From NCBI GenBank assembly GCA_020056965.1, contig JAGVGT010000094.1:1-64000 (forward strand): a DNA stretch of 64,000 bases, given 5' to 3'. The DNA comes from Deltaproteobacteria bacterium. Its GTDB lineage: Bacteria; Desulfobacterota; Desulfobulbia; Desulfobulbales; JAGXFP01. A model generated the notes under the pieces. It did not search any database. It was not told the origin of the DNA and worked only from the letters and a program-made list of their open reading frames with translations. The first letter of the stretch is position 1, and each line of letters starts with the position of its first letter. The translations under genes and the position numbers were made by a program. Below are positions 27,001-36,312 of the stretch, in pieces.

Positions 27001-30000
27001 CTGGCCGGCGCCAGTTCGCTTGCCCTTGCCGCTGGCAAAAAGCTCGATCAGCAGACAAATCTCGTTTATGGCAACGTCTATGGCGGCGACTATAACATTG
27101 CCAGGTTGACGATGGGCGAGGGCAGCGGGATCAAGGTGTTGCCGGGCGGTAGTGTCAGTCTGAAGGGCAAGGATGTATATCTGGCCGGCGAGGTCAACGC
27201 ACCCGGCGGCCAGATCACGGTTCAGGCGGATAGCGGCAATCTGCTCATCGCCGGAACCGCCAAGCTGCTGGCGCCTGGTTACGTCTCGCCTTTGGCCATC
27301 GACGCAAAGGCTGGTCTGCCGATGGTCGAGAAGGTCATGGACGGCGGGACCATCTCCCTGCGCAACGAAAGTGCCAACGGGAACCTGGAGATTGCGGCGG
27401 GCGCGGAACTGAACGTTGACGGAACCAGGGAAGTTTTGATCGGTTACCTCAATAACCAGGGGAGTTATCAGGGGGTCTCCGGAGCCGGGCGGGCCGGCTC
27501 GATCACTTTGGTCACCAGTGGCGAGTTGACCCAGAATGGCAGCCTCTCCGCCCGGGCCAATTTCCCCGGCGTGGTGAACGGCAGCCTGCGGGTGGAGATC
27601 AACAACCCCACCGAGGGTTTTGCCCTCAGTACCCCAGGTCTTTTGGCAATTTTCCGCGATAACGATTTCTACCAGTGGGAGTTTGCCAGCAGCCGGCAGA
27701 TCGTTTTTGATGAGAACCTGGAGTTGGCGCATGCCGGGAAAATCGTTTTCGATACCCCGCTGTTGCTTGACCGCAACGGCGCCCAGGTCACCATCGCCGC
27801 CGACTGGCTCCGCCTGCAAAACACCTACTTTCCCACGGCCCGGGTCTTGGAGACGGGCACGGGCAGTATCCAGCTTACCGGCGGTTATCTGGAAGTAGCC
27901 GGATCCGTGGGAGTAAGCGGGGCCGAGAGCATCGGCCTGAACTCCAGGAAGGATCTGAGTTTCGCCGATTATTTTTATCAATCCTCCGGGAACAGCGGCA
28001 GTAGTTTTTACCAGGGCGATTTCATTACCGCCGGTGATCTGACCCTGCAGGCAGACCGGATATTCCCAACTGCATTCAGCGAGGTCAACATCCAGGCGGC
28101 CGACCGGTTGACCATCCTGCCCGGTAACCCGGCCGCCGACGGGATTATTTATTCAGCTGCCGGCCGCCTGACACTTCAGGCCAATCGCATAGACCATCAG
28201 GGATACCTGGCTGCCCCGCTCGGCACGATCAACCTGATCGGCACGGGCAGCCAGAGCCGGATCATGCTTAGTCCCGGCAGTGTAACCTCGGTCGCCGGGC
28301 TGGATGGCATCGTCGAATTCGGCGCTCTCAACGACACCGGCGAATTCTGGACTTATCTGCCCAAGGAATACGCCGGAACCGAAAAGTACGCCAATGTTGA
28401 AGGTGCCCCGGAAAAGAACCTGGTTCTGGAGGGTGACGAGGTCATCGTCAGGGAAGGCGCCAAAGTTGATCTGTCCGGTGGTGGAGCAATTTTTGCCTAT
28501 CGCTACCTGTCCGGGCTCGAAGGAACCGTTAATCCCCTGGTCAAGACCGGTCAGTATGTCCTGGTGCCGAAGCTCGAACTGCCGGGAACTGTGGTTCATT
28601 TGGCCGGCAACAGTCTGGTGGCAGCTGGAACCTATTCTGTCCTGCCCCTGGATAGCGGCAATGCCGATAATGCCAAATATGCCTTCTTGCCAGGCGCTTT
28701 GATCATCTCGGACCAGGGGGCGCTGAGCGGGGCGTTGCCGGGCACGACCTCCGAAGGCTACGCGATGGTGCAAGGTTCTTTGGGGGTCCGCGGCTTGGCG
28801 ACCGACCCTGGGATGCCCCGTGGCTTCTCGGTGCGGACGGCGGACGAGGTGATGAAGGATGGCTTTTTCCAGACCAAGAAATTCGTGGGCGGCGACGGCG
28901 GCTCCTTTGAACTGGTCGGCAAGCAGAGCACGGTTACCTCCATCCTGGAAGGGGCGGTTGACGCCCACGCCCTCGAAGGTTTTCGGGGTGGAACCTTCAC
29001 GGCGGCGGCCAAGCTGGTGGAAATCGGCGCCGAAGCCTCCGGGTTGCCGGCTGACTTCACCATCGATTATGAACTGCCGCTTGATCTGCAGGGCAAACTC
29101 AACATCAAGGATACCACCCTCACCGGCAATGGCTTCTCCAAGGTTGTCGTCGGCGACACCGACATAACCCGCAGCATTATCGTCAAGGAAGGCAGTCAGG
29201 TCATTTCCGAAAATGTCTATCTAAACGTCGGCAGCGGCGACCTGAACGGGGTCACGGTGGCTGGAACCATCACGGTCGAGGTGGGGGCCGAAATTCATGC
29301 CGTCCAACCTGATGCCGGGGGTAGCGGCAACTCGGAGATCGTCTTTACGGCCGATGCCCACAACCTGGATGCCACCACCATCACCCTTAAGGATGGCAGT
29401 CTGGCACATGCCGCCGATCACCTTACCTTTGACACTGACAACCTGGTGCTGGAAGGTGCCGACCGGTTGCACATCGACCATGGTGGGCTAACCCTGAAAA
29501 GCCGCCGGATCGTCTTCGGTGACGCGGGGGCGCTCCCCGCCGACAACCTCGGGGGGCTTTTTCTCGATAGCGCCCAATGGGACCAGTTCGCCACCATCGA
29601 AGAGATCAGCCTGGACAGCGCCACCGACATCCTCTTTGCCGGGGATTTCAACCTGACCAGTCCGGCTCGATTGTTGTTCGATGCCCAGAGAATTGGCGGC
29701 TATCAGGAAGGCGGGGGCGCCGAAGTGAGCGTTTCCGCGCCCTGGATTACCCTGATAAACAGCAAACCAACGTATGTCGAGAGTGAGAATCGTCCCTGGT
29801 TGGCCAGTGTTGTTGACTTGGGAGCGCCGGCCGGCAGTGTTCTGGTTGGCAGGGCCGATAACGGCATAACTTTAGGTTCTGGTGATCTGCTCCTGCAAGG
29901 GTTTGCCGATGTCCGCCTCGCGACCGGAGGGGATATCGCCTTGACCGGTCAGGCCTTCCAGGGCAAAGACCTCAGAGAGGCCGCCATCTACAGTTCCTCG

Positions 30001-33000
30001 GCCTTGCGAACCGCCGGCAACCTCGATCTGAGCGCGGCCCGGCTCATCCTTGACCCATTGCAGGATGGAAATTACAAAGCGACCGACTATCTACTGGCGG
30101 TCGGCGAGGTGCTGAATATCAGTTCGGGCCCCGGGGCAACGACCGGAGGAGCAGTGGCTCGGGGGGGCAGGCTTCGGATCGAGGCCGATACCATCAATCA
30201 GAACGGGATCATCGATACCGTCTCCGGCACCATCGATATGAACGGAGTAAACGTCAACATCGATGGGTCGATCCGCGCCGTGGGCTCCGACTTCTCTCCG
30301 GCCGGCAGCATTACCATTACCGCCGCTGAGCGTTTAACCATCGGGACGATCGGCAGCCTTGACGTCTCGGCCGGGAGCCAGGGTGATGCCGGCAGCCTCG
30401 TCTTGCTGGCTCCGGCCGCCGACCTGGTCCTGGCCGGGCGATTATTGGCTTCAGCCCCAGAGGGCGGGCGGGGCGGATCCCTTCAACTGGATGCCAAGAA
30501 CCTTTCCGGCCTTGGCGGGGGCCTGAATTTCGACACCCTCAACACCCTTCTCGCGGCCGGCGGCTTTACGGACACCATCGATGTCCGCAGTCGAACCGGT
30601 AACCTCACCATCGGCGCTGACCAAACGGTGACGGCTCGGACGATAAAGCTGGCTGCTGACGATCAGGCGAATGGCAACATCGAGGTCTACGGGGTCATCG
30701 AGTCCAGCGGCGCCGATGGCGGGAGCGTGGAGCTGGATGGTTACAACAACGTTACCCTGCATGACAGCTCGCGGATCAGGGCGAGCGCGCTGTCAACCCA
30801 GGGCGATGGCGGCCAGGTCTATCTTTCCTCCCGGCAGGGTTTTGTCAATCTGAACAGCGGGGCGGGAATCGATGTCTCGGCCGGTTCTGCGGCCTCCGCC
30901 GACAAGAGTGGCACCGTCAAATTCCGGGCCAAGCGCAACGCCACCAATAACGGCGCCAACCTGGATCTGCGGGGTACAATTACCGGCGCCGGCCAGGTTG
31001 AGGCCGAGGCCTTCAAGGCGTACACCTTCACCAGCATCGGCGCCACTCAGCTCACCCAGATGAAGAACGAAGCCACCAGCTACCTCAATGCCCCGGCCAC
31101 CATTTTCAACAATCTCCAGCTTGCCGATCCCGCCACGACGAGGCTCGAAAACCGGGCGGGAGTGGAAGTTGTCAGCAGCACCAATCTCTCTCTTGATACC
31201 GCCTGGACCCTGGCCAACTGGCTTGGTACAGGCTATACCCCGGCGAATGTGACCTTGCGGGCCGCCGGCAATCTCGACATCAAGAATAATCTCATCGACA
31301 AACGGACTACCTCGGGTACTCCCGTATCCCTTAATTACCTGGATCCCGTCAACAAGCCTTCCGCCGATCTTACCCTGGTGGCCGGGGCGGATCTTACTGC
31401 CGCCGACCTCCTGGCCGTGAACCGGAATCTAGCCCAATCCACCACCGGGAAACTGACCATTTCAGACAACAAGAAGGTCTATACGGAAAGCGGTGATATC
31501 CGTTTCGCCTCGGCTGCCGATACCACCATCGGTCTTGCTCCCGGCGCTCAACTGGCCAACGATCCCACCCCTTGGCTGGAAGCAAAACTCAGCTCCACTC
31601 TGTCAAGCTATCGGGGCAATATTCTGGGTCGAGTCGGCGGCAGTTTGACCACCAAGGGGGTCGTGCAAACTGCCTCGGGAGATATCGACATCGCGGTCGG
31701 CAATAATCTTTATCTGTACAACCCGATCGGCGCTTCACAAGCGCTGATCGGCGCCATCCGGACCACCGGCCTGCCGCAACCGCTTACCGCCGTGCAGGGC
31801 AAGGAAGATGTCCGGAGATTTTTTGATTACGCCCAGGGCGGGGACATCCGGATCAGCAGCGCCAACGACATCCTAGGTGGCGAGACCTCCATCGGCGTCA
31901 ACTGGGACAAATGGTGGGCAACCGAGAATAGATGGAGCGCAGCCTACCCCTCCGGATCCGGCGACCCTGCCACTCTGGGCATCGCCACCATGGGCGGCGG
32001 CGACCTTAACGTGGCGGCCCGGGGAGATATCAACCTCCAGATCGGCGCCTTTGGTCGCGGCGACCTGCGGGTGACCGGCGGTTCCGACCTCAACGGCCGT
32101 TACCTGGTAAGCGATGGCGTTGCTGATATCTATGCCCAGGGCAGTTTCGGTACGCTTAACGATGCCCAGCATCTTGAACTTATGAAGGGCTCCATAAACC
32201 TCACCGTCGAAGGCAACCTGACCCTCGGCACGATTTTAAATCCCTCCTATGTTCTGGGGGAGAAAAACAAGTCTGCCTCCAGACTCATGGGCTATACCAG
32301 CGAGAGCACTGTGAATCTGGCGGCTTTGGTCGGTGACGTGTCGATTTCCGGTAAGGCCTTTCCCATGGAAAGTTCAACCGCCCTCAACGACATTCGCAAT
32401 GCCCTGACCGCTCTGCCGCCTTCCCTGGACATTCAGTCGGGACGCGATCTTGTTTTCACCACCAAGGCTGGCACCAATCTGCAATTGGCGCCCTCGCCAA
32501 CGGGCAATCTCGCCCTGACTGCCGGTCGAGACATTTACGGAACTACTCTGGACAGCAACGGCAACCCGATTACCACCAGGATCAAAATGCGCCAGGATGA
32601 CCCGGCTGGGTATTACGGTCTCCAGTCGGGCGGTCTCCAGGATCTCATGCCCCTGGAGCCGCTGCACCAGGACGATACCGCGCCGGTTTTGGTCCAGGCC
32701 GGCGGCGAAATCCGCAACCTCAGGCTGGAGTTGCCGAAAAAATCAGAGATCGTTGTGGCCGGGGATATCCTGGACCTTGAACTGCAAGTGCAGAACATCA
32801 ACAGCTCCGACATCAGCAAGGTGACGGCGGGCGGCGATATAGTCATGGGCTCTTATGAGCGAACGGATAATTCCGGCACCGGTTTTCGCTTTGCCGGCCC
32901 CGGAGCGGCAGTGGTCATGGCCGCCGGCAATATCAATCTCGGCACTACCGCCGGTATCCGCACCATTGCCAATGGCATGGAGGGCGTGACCGGTAGTATC

Positions 33001-34032
33001 TGGGCCACCGGGGTCCATCCCTATCTTTCCTCCGAAGGAGCCGATTTATATGTCCTTGCCGGTTTTGCCGACGCAACTACCCCCGCAAGGATTGATGGCT
33101 TTTTCGACTCATTGCGCGGCCAAGGGGTTGAATTCTCGCAGTTGATGGCCATGGGTAAGGTGACCGAGGCCAGGGCTTTGGAGGCGACGGCCAGGGCAGA
33201 GCTCATCGCGGCCCTCCTTGGCGATGCCAATCCCCAAGTCATCCCGGGCGTCGGTAACATCAGCATGACCCAGTCTTCGATTGCCACGGCATACGGCGGC
33301 AACGTCAACATCCTCGCCCGCGGACGCATGGATGTCGGAGGTACGTCCTTCTCTCAGCGGAACAGCAGCAGCGGCATCCGGACGGAAGCCGGCGGGGGGA
33401 TCAATATCTACGGGGTCGGCGACGTCAATGTCAACGAGTCCCGGGTGATGACCTGGATGGGTGGTGATGTCACGGTCTGGTGCGATGGAGACATCAATGC
33501 CGGCCGCGGCTCGAAAACCGCGGTGAATGCCAGCGGGGCTGCGGTTGCCCGGGTAAACGAGAGCGGGGTTTTCGAACTGCAGAAAAAGCCTGCGGTCGGC
33601 GGCTCCGGGGTCAGGGCGGTGACCTATGACCCCGACGGACCAAGTGGCCAGCGGCAACAACCGGAGCCGGGCAATATCTACCTTTTCGCGCCGAACGGCA
33701 CCATTGATGCCGGCGAAGCAGGCATTGCCGGCAACCAGATTTTCCTGGCCGCCAATAAGGTGCTTAATGCCCAGAACATCACTTTTTCCCAGTCTAGTAT
33801 CGGGGTTCCGGTTGCCACCGACGTCTCCGTGAACCTGGGCGCGATCAGCGGGGCCGGGACGATGGCCGCGGCGACCAATGAAGTGAGCAGGACATCCTCG
33901 GGTCTCGATTCAGTTCGAGAGCAGGAACCGGTCTTGGCGACGCAAGACTTGGCCGAGACCCTGGTCGCCAAGTTGCTTAAGGTTGAAGTAATTGATTTGC
34001 TAGATGATTTTACAAACAGAAACAAGGAGTAG
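24031..34032 (+). CDS. Giant filamentous haemagglutinin-type TpsA exoprotein (3333 residues)
   Basis: 3333 residues without interruption, the longest gene in the window. A signal peptide (about residues 1-32, ending A-Y-A-A-D-G) is followed by the TPS secretion domain with W-V-H-F-D-Q-Q-G, the N-Q-N-G-I-L-F-G motif (usual N-P-N-G-I) and A-A-S-A-L-N-L. The remainder is a long array of short beta-helical turns rich in G, A, D, N and I, with recurrent G-G-x-I-x-L and A-G-x-x patterns. No cysteine-rich or toxin-like C-terminus is evident; it ends K-E-V-I-D-L-L-D-D-F-T-N-R-N-K-E or close to it. It should be secreted by the TpsB encoded just upstream and form a surface fibre. The start may be 24031 or 24043; neither has a clear ribosome-binding site. 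It is co-directional with the ExbB/ExbD/TonB genes. Confidence 0.9.
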   Translation: MRIAMINKIFKRTLALGLIVNLVVSPAYAADGAAIFFGSALNNILPRPAATALPTGFNPVQGFLDELTVKSGDTVAEMTVHQTEDKAIGEWQTFDIGEKAWVHFDQQGHTDWQALNRIYDQNPSQIFGRLTADGGVYLINQNGILFGSTSSVNVHKLAASALNLTDENFRSGNMVFDGTINYDALNQPDWQAGQGFVVNQGTINVELTKDINGQQTAVRDGSVIMLAPYVENSGAINAPFGQIVMAAGNGVVMAADNSAEYRNESMVETIVAPGLSSNAVGGLLEAHNGRVSLYGGQVEQDGAIVAATSVYHRGRIELLATDSVRTGVESVTATPVSENSEKTGADFVHRPGEIYIGGFGSGTIPPATVELNGLILANSGDVQVFARERIFMGEGALIDVSGIWADQDPADQWHTIQLNSAQLKNDPLLKGDNSLLYRSEITVNEYDGSNIGDLGEAYQASMLTSLEKAVKGGSISLQAADGDILVSQNVVFDISGGGLKNADSVGIGTRLVFNDQVYSLADAPAYLPYEAFADYYQKDYARFGLSETYRGLYTGGANPLYDHIPSHIEGADAGSLKLISSNFVFDGSIIANLVIGPYQYYDASLFDENGLIEIDGKQFSDRYRRPQGGTLQLGGPASSSDVSISEKGNVLGEVIIAGKEEILATDQATLPEGFNPSQERSLALPSYLAAETINASGIDRLIINSNTLVITKPGTELRLPTGGEVAIAARRIEHYGEIVAPAGTVAMTIESNWTEVPSHESYQELEQRIYLADGSRIDTSGERQDNAAVVENGQSPVPGVQKAGGSVLLHDNTTDNFENIYDLPQGDGVIVATGAELDVGGGYEITEKGAMRAGNAGEIVISGSNVVLDGILKGYAVEGGNGGSIKIFANNINIVEPGPAPVGIGADDPLPVLDFGHDPASDPENQFGKGLIVAGDRFVDTGFSRIGLNSVFGLQVMPGVKIDVSTVKESASALLVPNHTDRQYLEKPEYLAGASSLALAAGKKLDQQTNLVYGNVYGGDYNIARLTMGEGSGIKVLPGGSVSLKGKDVYLAGEVNAPGGQITVQADSGNLLIAGTAKLLAPGYVSPLAIDAKAGLPMVEKVMDGGTISLRNESANGNLEIAAGAELNVDGTREVLIGYLNNQGSYQGVSGAGRAGSITLVTSGELTQNGSLSARANFPGVVNGSLRVEINNPTEGFALSTPGLLAIFRDNDFYQWEFASSRQIVFDENLELAHAGKIVFDTPLLLDRNGAQVTIAADWLRLQNTYFPTARVLETGTGSIQLTGGYLEVAGSVGVSGAESIGLNSRKDLSFADYFYQSSGNSGSSFYQGDFITAGDLTLQADRIFPTAFSEVNIQAADRLTILPGNPAADGIIYSAAGRLTLQANRIDHQGYLAAPLGTINLIGTGSQSRIMLSPGSVTSVAGLDGIVEFGALNDTGEFWTYLPKEYAGTEKYANVEGAPEKNLVLEGDEVIVREGAKVDLSGGGAIFAYRYLSGLEGTVNPLVKTGQYVLVPKLELPGTVVHLAGNSLVAAGTYSVLPLDSGNADNAKYAFLPGALIISDQGALSGALPGTTSEGYAMVQGSLGVRGLATDPGMPRGFSVRTADEVMKDGFFQTKKFVGGDGGSFELVGKQSTVTSILEGAVDAHALEGFRGGTFTAAAKLVEIGAEASGLPADFTIDYELPLDLQGKLNIKDTTLTGNGFSKVVVGDTDITRSIIVKEGSQVISENVYLNVGSGDLNGVTVAGTITVEVGAEIHAVQPDAGGSGNSEIVFTADAHNLDATTITLKDGSLAHAADHLTFDTDNLVLEGADRLHIDHGGLTLKSRRIVFGDAGALPADNLGGLFLDSAQWDQFATIEEISLDSATDILFAGDFNLTSPARLLFDAQRIGGYQEGGGAEVSVSAPWITLINSKPTYVESENRPWLASVVDLGAPAGSVLVGRADNGITLGSGDLLLQGFADVRLATGGDIALTGQAFQGKDLREAAIYSSSALRTAGNLDLSAARLILDPLQDGNYKATDYLLAVGEVLNISSGPGATTGGAVARGGRLRIEADTINQNGIIDTVSGTIDMNGVNVNIDGSIRAVGSDFSPAGSITITAAERLTIGTIGSLDVSAGSQGDAGSLVLLAPAADLVLAGRLLASAPEGGRGGSLQLDAKNLSGLGGGLNFDTLNTLLAAGGFTDTIDVRSRTGNLTIGADQTVTARTIKLAADDQANGNIEVYGVIESSGADGGSVELDGYNNVTLHDSSRIRASALSTQGDGGQVYLSSRQGFVNLNSGAGIDVSAGSAASADKSGTVKFRAKRNATNNGANLDLRGTITGAGQVEAEAFKAYTFTSIGATQLTQMKNEATSYLNAPATIFNNLQLADPATTRLENRAGVEVVSSTNLSLDTAWTLANWLGTGYTPANVTLRAAGNLDIKNNLIDKRTTSGTPVSLNYLDPVNKPSADLTLVAGADLTAADLLAVNRNLAQSTTGKLTISDNKKVYTESGDIRFASAADTTIGLAPGAQLANDPTPWLEAKLSSTLSSYRGNILGRVGGSLTTKGVVQTASGDIDIAVGNNLYLYNPIGASQALIGAIRTTGLPQPLTAVQGKEDVRRFFDYAQGGDIRISSANDILGGETSIGVNWDKWWATENRWSAAYPSGSGDPATLGIATMGGGDLNVAARGDINLQIGAFGRGDLRVTGGSDLNGRYLVSDGVADIYAQGSFGTLNDAQHLELMKGSINLTVEGNLTLGTILNPSYVLGEKNKSASRLMGYTSESTVNLAALVGDVSISGKAFPMESSTALNDIRNALTALPPSLDIQSGRDLVFTTKAGTNLQLAPSPTGNLALTAGRDIYGTTLDSNGNPITTRIKMRQDDPAGYYGLQSGGLQDLMPLEPLHQDDTAPVLVQAGGEIRNLRLELPKKSEIVVAGDILDLELQVQNINSSDISKVTAGGDIVMGSYERTDNSGTGFRFAGPGAAVVMAAGNINLGTTAGIRTIANGMEGVTGSIWATGVHPYLSSEGADLYVLAGFADATTPARIDGFFDSLRGQGVEFSQLMAMGKVTEARALEATARAELIAALLGDANPQVIPGVGNISMTQSSIATAYGGNVNILARGRMDVGGTSFSQRNSSSGIRTEAGGGINIYGVGDVNVNESRVMTWMGGDVTVWCDGDINAGRGSKTAVNASGAAVARVNESGVFELQKKPAVGGSGVRAVTYDPDGPSGQRQQPEPGNIYLFAPNGTIDAGEAGIAGNQIFLAANKVLNAQNITFSQSSIGVPVATDVSVNLGAISGAGTMAAATNEVSRTSSGLDSVREQEPVLATQDLAETLVAKLLKVEVIDLLDDFTNRNKE

Positions 34033-34039
34033 TGGTGCC

Positions 34040-35815
34040 ATGAAATCAATCGGTAAATACGCGTTTGCAACCCTTTGCTTGTTAATGACCCTGGCCTCCG
34101 CCGGTCAGGCTTTTGCCTGGTGGAATCCGGACTGGCAGCACCGGGTTAAAATCAATTTTGACACCTCACCAGCCGGGGCCAATCTTGCGGGCCTGCTGCA
34201 GGAAGTACCGATGCTCATCCGGCTGCATACCGGCAACTTCGATTTTACCAAGGCCAAGGAGGATGGTGCTGACCTCCGTTTTGTCGGCGCCGACGACAAA
34301 GAGCAGTTGAAGCATCACTTCGAGAGCTACGACCCCTCTGCGGAAATGGCCCTGGTCTGGGTGAAGGTTCCCGGGCTTGACGCCAAGGGTCCGAGCAGCA
34401 TTTTTCTTTATTACGGCAACGATAAGGCCGTGCAGTCTGAAAATATCGGCGGCACCTATGACGTTGGCCAGACCGCTGTCTTTCACTTCAATGAAACCAA
34501 AGGAATGCCCGTCGATAGTACGGCTTACCAAAACAACGCCTTGCAGTTCCAAGGCGGACAGGGACTGCCGGCCCAGATCGGTCGCGGCCTCAATCTGGCC
34601 GGGGCTCAGGACCGGCTGGTTTTGCCGGGGAAAGCCTTTAAGCTCGACAACGGTTTTACCTTTTCTACCTGGCTCCGGCTCGCGCGCTCCCAAGCGAACG
34701 CGCCGCTCCTGACCTGTATCAAAGAGGGCAAGGGACTGCGAGTCACTTTGGCGGGAGCTACGGTTCAGGCCAGCCTTACCAGCGGCGGGAAAAACTACCA
34801 AACCGCCTTTGCCGGCAACCTGACCATGGATACGTGGCATCACCTGGCGGTTGCCGGGGCCAGCGGCGGTGACCTCACGGTTTATGTGGACGGTAATGCG
34901 GTGGCCAGCGTCAAATTGCCGCAGGGGCTACCGGACCTGGGCGCTGAGCCGGTCATCGGCGGGGGGGAAACGGGCGGCGCCTTTGTCGGTGACCTCGACG
35001 AGGTGGAGCTCTCCAACCTCACCCGCACCCCGGACTGGATCATGGCCACGGCCAGAAGCCAGGCGCCGGGCGCCGCCGTGGTCACCGCCGCACCGGTGGA
35101 GGAGAATACCGAGGGAGGCGGAGAGGGCAGCGCCTATTTTTCGACCATTGCCAAGAACATTACCGTCGACGGCTGGGTCGTCATGGCATTTATGGCCGTC
35201 CTTTCGGCCGCGACCTGGATTATCATGATCGGAAAAAGTTACTTCTATTACCATCTCAACCGGGAAAACCGGCATTTTCAGCAGGTATTCAACCGATTAA
35301 CTGAACATCAATCTCTGGAGGGCCGGGACCAGGAATTCGTGAACTCCCCTCTGTATGTCATCTATCAGGACGGATATCGGATGATGCATGAAGACCACCC
35401 CAAGAACCCGTCAGTGGAGCTGTCAAGGGCATCAGCAACCGGCCAGGAGAAGACCTTCCTGTTCATCATTGATAAGTGCTACCTGAATGAGGTCAAGAAA
35501 CTCAACAGCTGGTTGTTCATCCTCACCCTGGCTGTTTCCGGCGGCCCCTTCCTGGGATTGCTCGGCACCGTCTGGGGGGTAATGAACACCTTTGCCGCCA
35601 TGGCCCAGGCGGGCGAGGCGAGTCTGCTGGCCATCGCGCCCGGCATCGCCTCGGCCCTAGCATGCACGATTATGGGGCTGCTGGTGGCCCTTCCTGCCCT
35701 GTTTGGTCACAACTATCTGACCGGCGTAGTCCGGGGGTTGACCCAGGACATGAATGTCTTTTTGGAAGAGTATGCCCTCAAGGTTGATAAATTCTACTGG
35801 AGTGACGTGAAATGA
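34040..35815 (+). CDS. DUF2341-LamG-MotA/TolQ/ExbB fusion protein
   Basis: 591 residues from the ATG at 34040 (AAGGAG at 34023-34028 inside the end of tpsA). A signal peptide is followed by a DUF2341 domain (W-W-N-P-D-W-Q-H-R-V, L-Y-Y-G-N near residue 135), then a LamG/concanavalin-like lectin domain (about 160-340, F-T-F-S-T-W-L-R and W-H-H-L-A-V). A transmembrane helix follows, then a MotA/TolQ/ExbB channel core: G-P-F-L-G-L-L-G-T-V-W-G-V with A-P-G-I-A-S-A-L and T-I-M-G-L-L-V-A-L-P-A. The channel half is the proton-conducting part of Ton/Tol energisers, and the N-terminal part should be periplasmic. It overlaps exbD by 4 nt. This combination puts a sugar- or protein-binding module directly on the motor. 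Confidence 0.9.
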   Translation: MKSIGKYAFATLCLLMTLASAGQAFAWWNPDWQHRVKINFDTSPAGANLAGLLQEVPMLIRLHTGNFDFTKAKEDGADLRFVGADDKEQLKHHFESYDPSAEMALVWVKVPGLDAKGPSSIFLYYGNDKAVQSENIGGTYDVGQTAVFHFNETKGMPVDSTAYQNNALQFQGGQGLPAQIGRGLNLAGAQDRLVLPGKAFKLDNGFTFSTWLRLARSQANAPLLTCIKEGKGLRVTLAGATVQASLTSGGKNYQTAFAGNLTMDTWHHLAVAGASGGDLTVYVDGNAVASVKLPQGLPDLGAEPVIGGGETGGAFVGDLDEVELSNLTRTPDWIMATARSQAPGAAVVTAAPVEENTEGGGEGSAYFSTIAKNITVDGWVVMAFMAVLSAATWIIMIGKSYFYYHLNRENRHFQQVFNRLTEHQSLEGRDQEFVNSPLYVIYQDGYRMMHEDHPKNPSVELSRASATGQEKTFLFIIDKCYLNEVKKLNSWLFILTLAVSGGPFLGLLGTVWGVMNTFAAMAQAGEASLLAIAPGIASALACTIMGLLVALPALFGHNYLTGVVRGLTQDMNVFLEEYALKVDKFYWSDVK

Positions 35816-36222
35816 AAAAGGATCTCTATCATCACGAAACCTTCGACGATATCAATGTCACTCCCCTGCTGGATCTGGCCTGGTGTCTGCTGGTTGTATT
35901 TATTCTCGCCATTACCGCCGCAGTGCAGGGGATCAAGGTCAACCTGCCCAAGGCCAGCGCCAGTCCTGTCGTCCTGCAAAAGCCGAAGACCAAATCGATC
36001 ACGCTGCATTCCAACGGGCAGATTTATCTGGATGCCTATCCCGTCAGCATGACCGAACTGGAGTCGATGCTCCGCAGTTACCGGGCCGCCGACCCCGATC
36101 TGCCGGTAATCATCAAGGGAGATGACCAGATTTACTATCGCAAGGTCATTGAAATTCTCGATCTGTTGCAAAGACTCGAGATCACCCAGCTCGGCCTAGT
36201 CACTCAGAAGGTCGTCAAGTAA
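35812..36222 (+). CDS. exbD: ExbD/TolR biopolymer transport protein
   Basis: 136 residues, start overlapping the preceding stop (ATGA at 35812). One N-terminal transmembrane helix contains the essential aspartate in T-P-L-L-D-L-A-W-C-L-L-V-V-F. The periplasmic domain carries G-I-K-V-N-L-P-K-A and D-x-x-I-Y-Y-x-x-V-I-E-I-L-D, as in ExbD/TolR. It forms the energy-transducing complex with the channel protein before it and the TonB-like protein after it. Confidence 0.92.
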   Translation: MKKDLYHHETFDDINVTPLLDLAWCLLVVFILAITAAVQGIKVNLPKASASPVVLQKPKTKSITLHSNGQIYLDAYPVSMTELESMLRSYRAADPDLPVIIKGDDQIYYRKVIEILDLLQRLEITQLGLVTQKVVK

Positions 36223-36312
36223 CGTTATTAACGAATTGCACATCAAGGGCCGGAAGTTATTCCAAAGCTGGGCAGTGCCCCGCTTCACTATTCAACAGCG
36301 ATAACAAAATAA

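Noticed and set aside
26071-27981. Long minus-strand open frame (636 codons) inside tpsA
   Set aside because: Lies opposite a strongly coding 10-kb gene with clear signal peptide and TPS domain; it has no recognisable domain and is explained by the codon bias of the plus strand.
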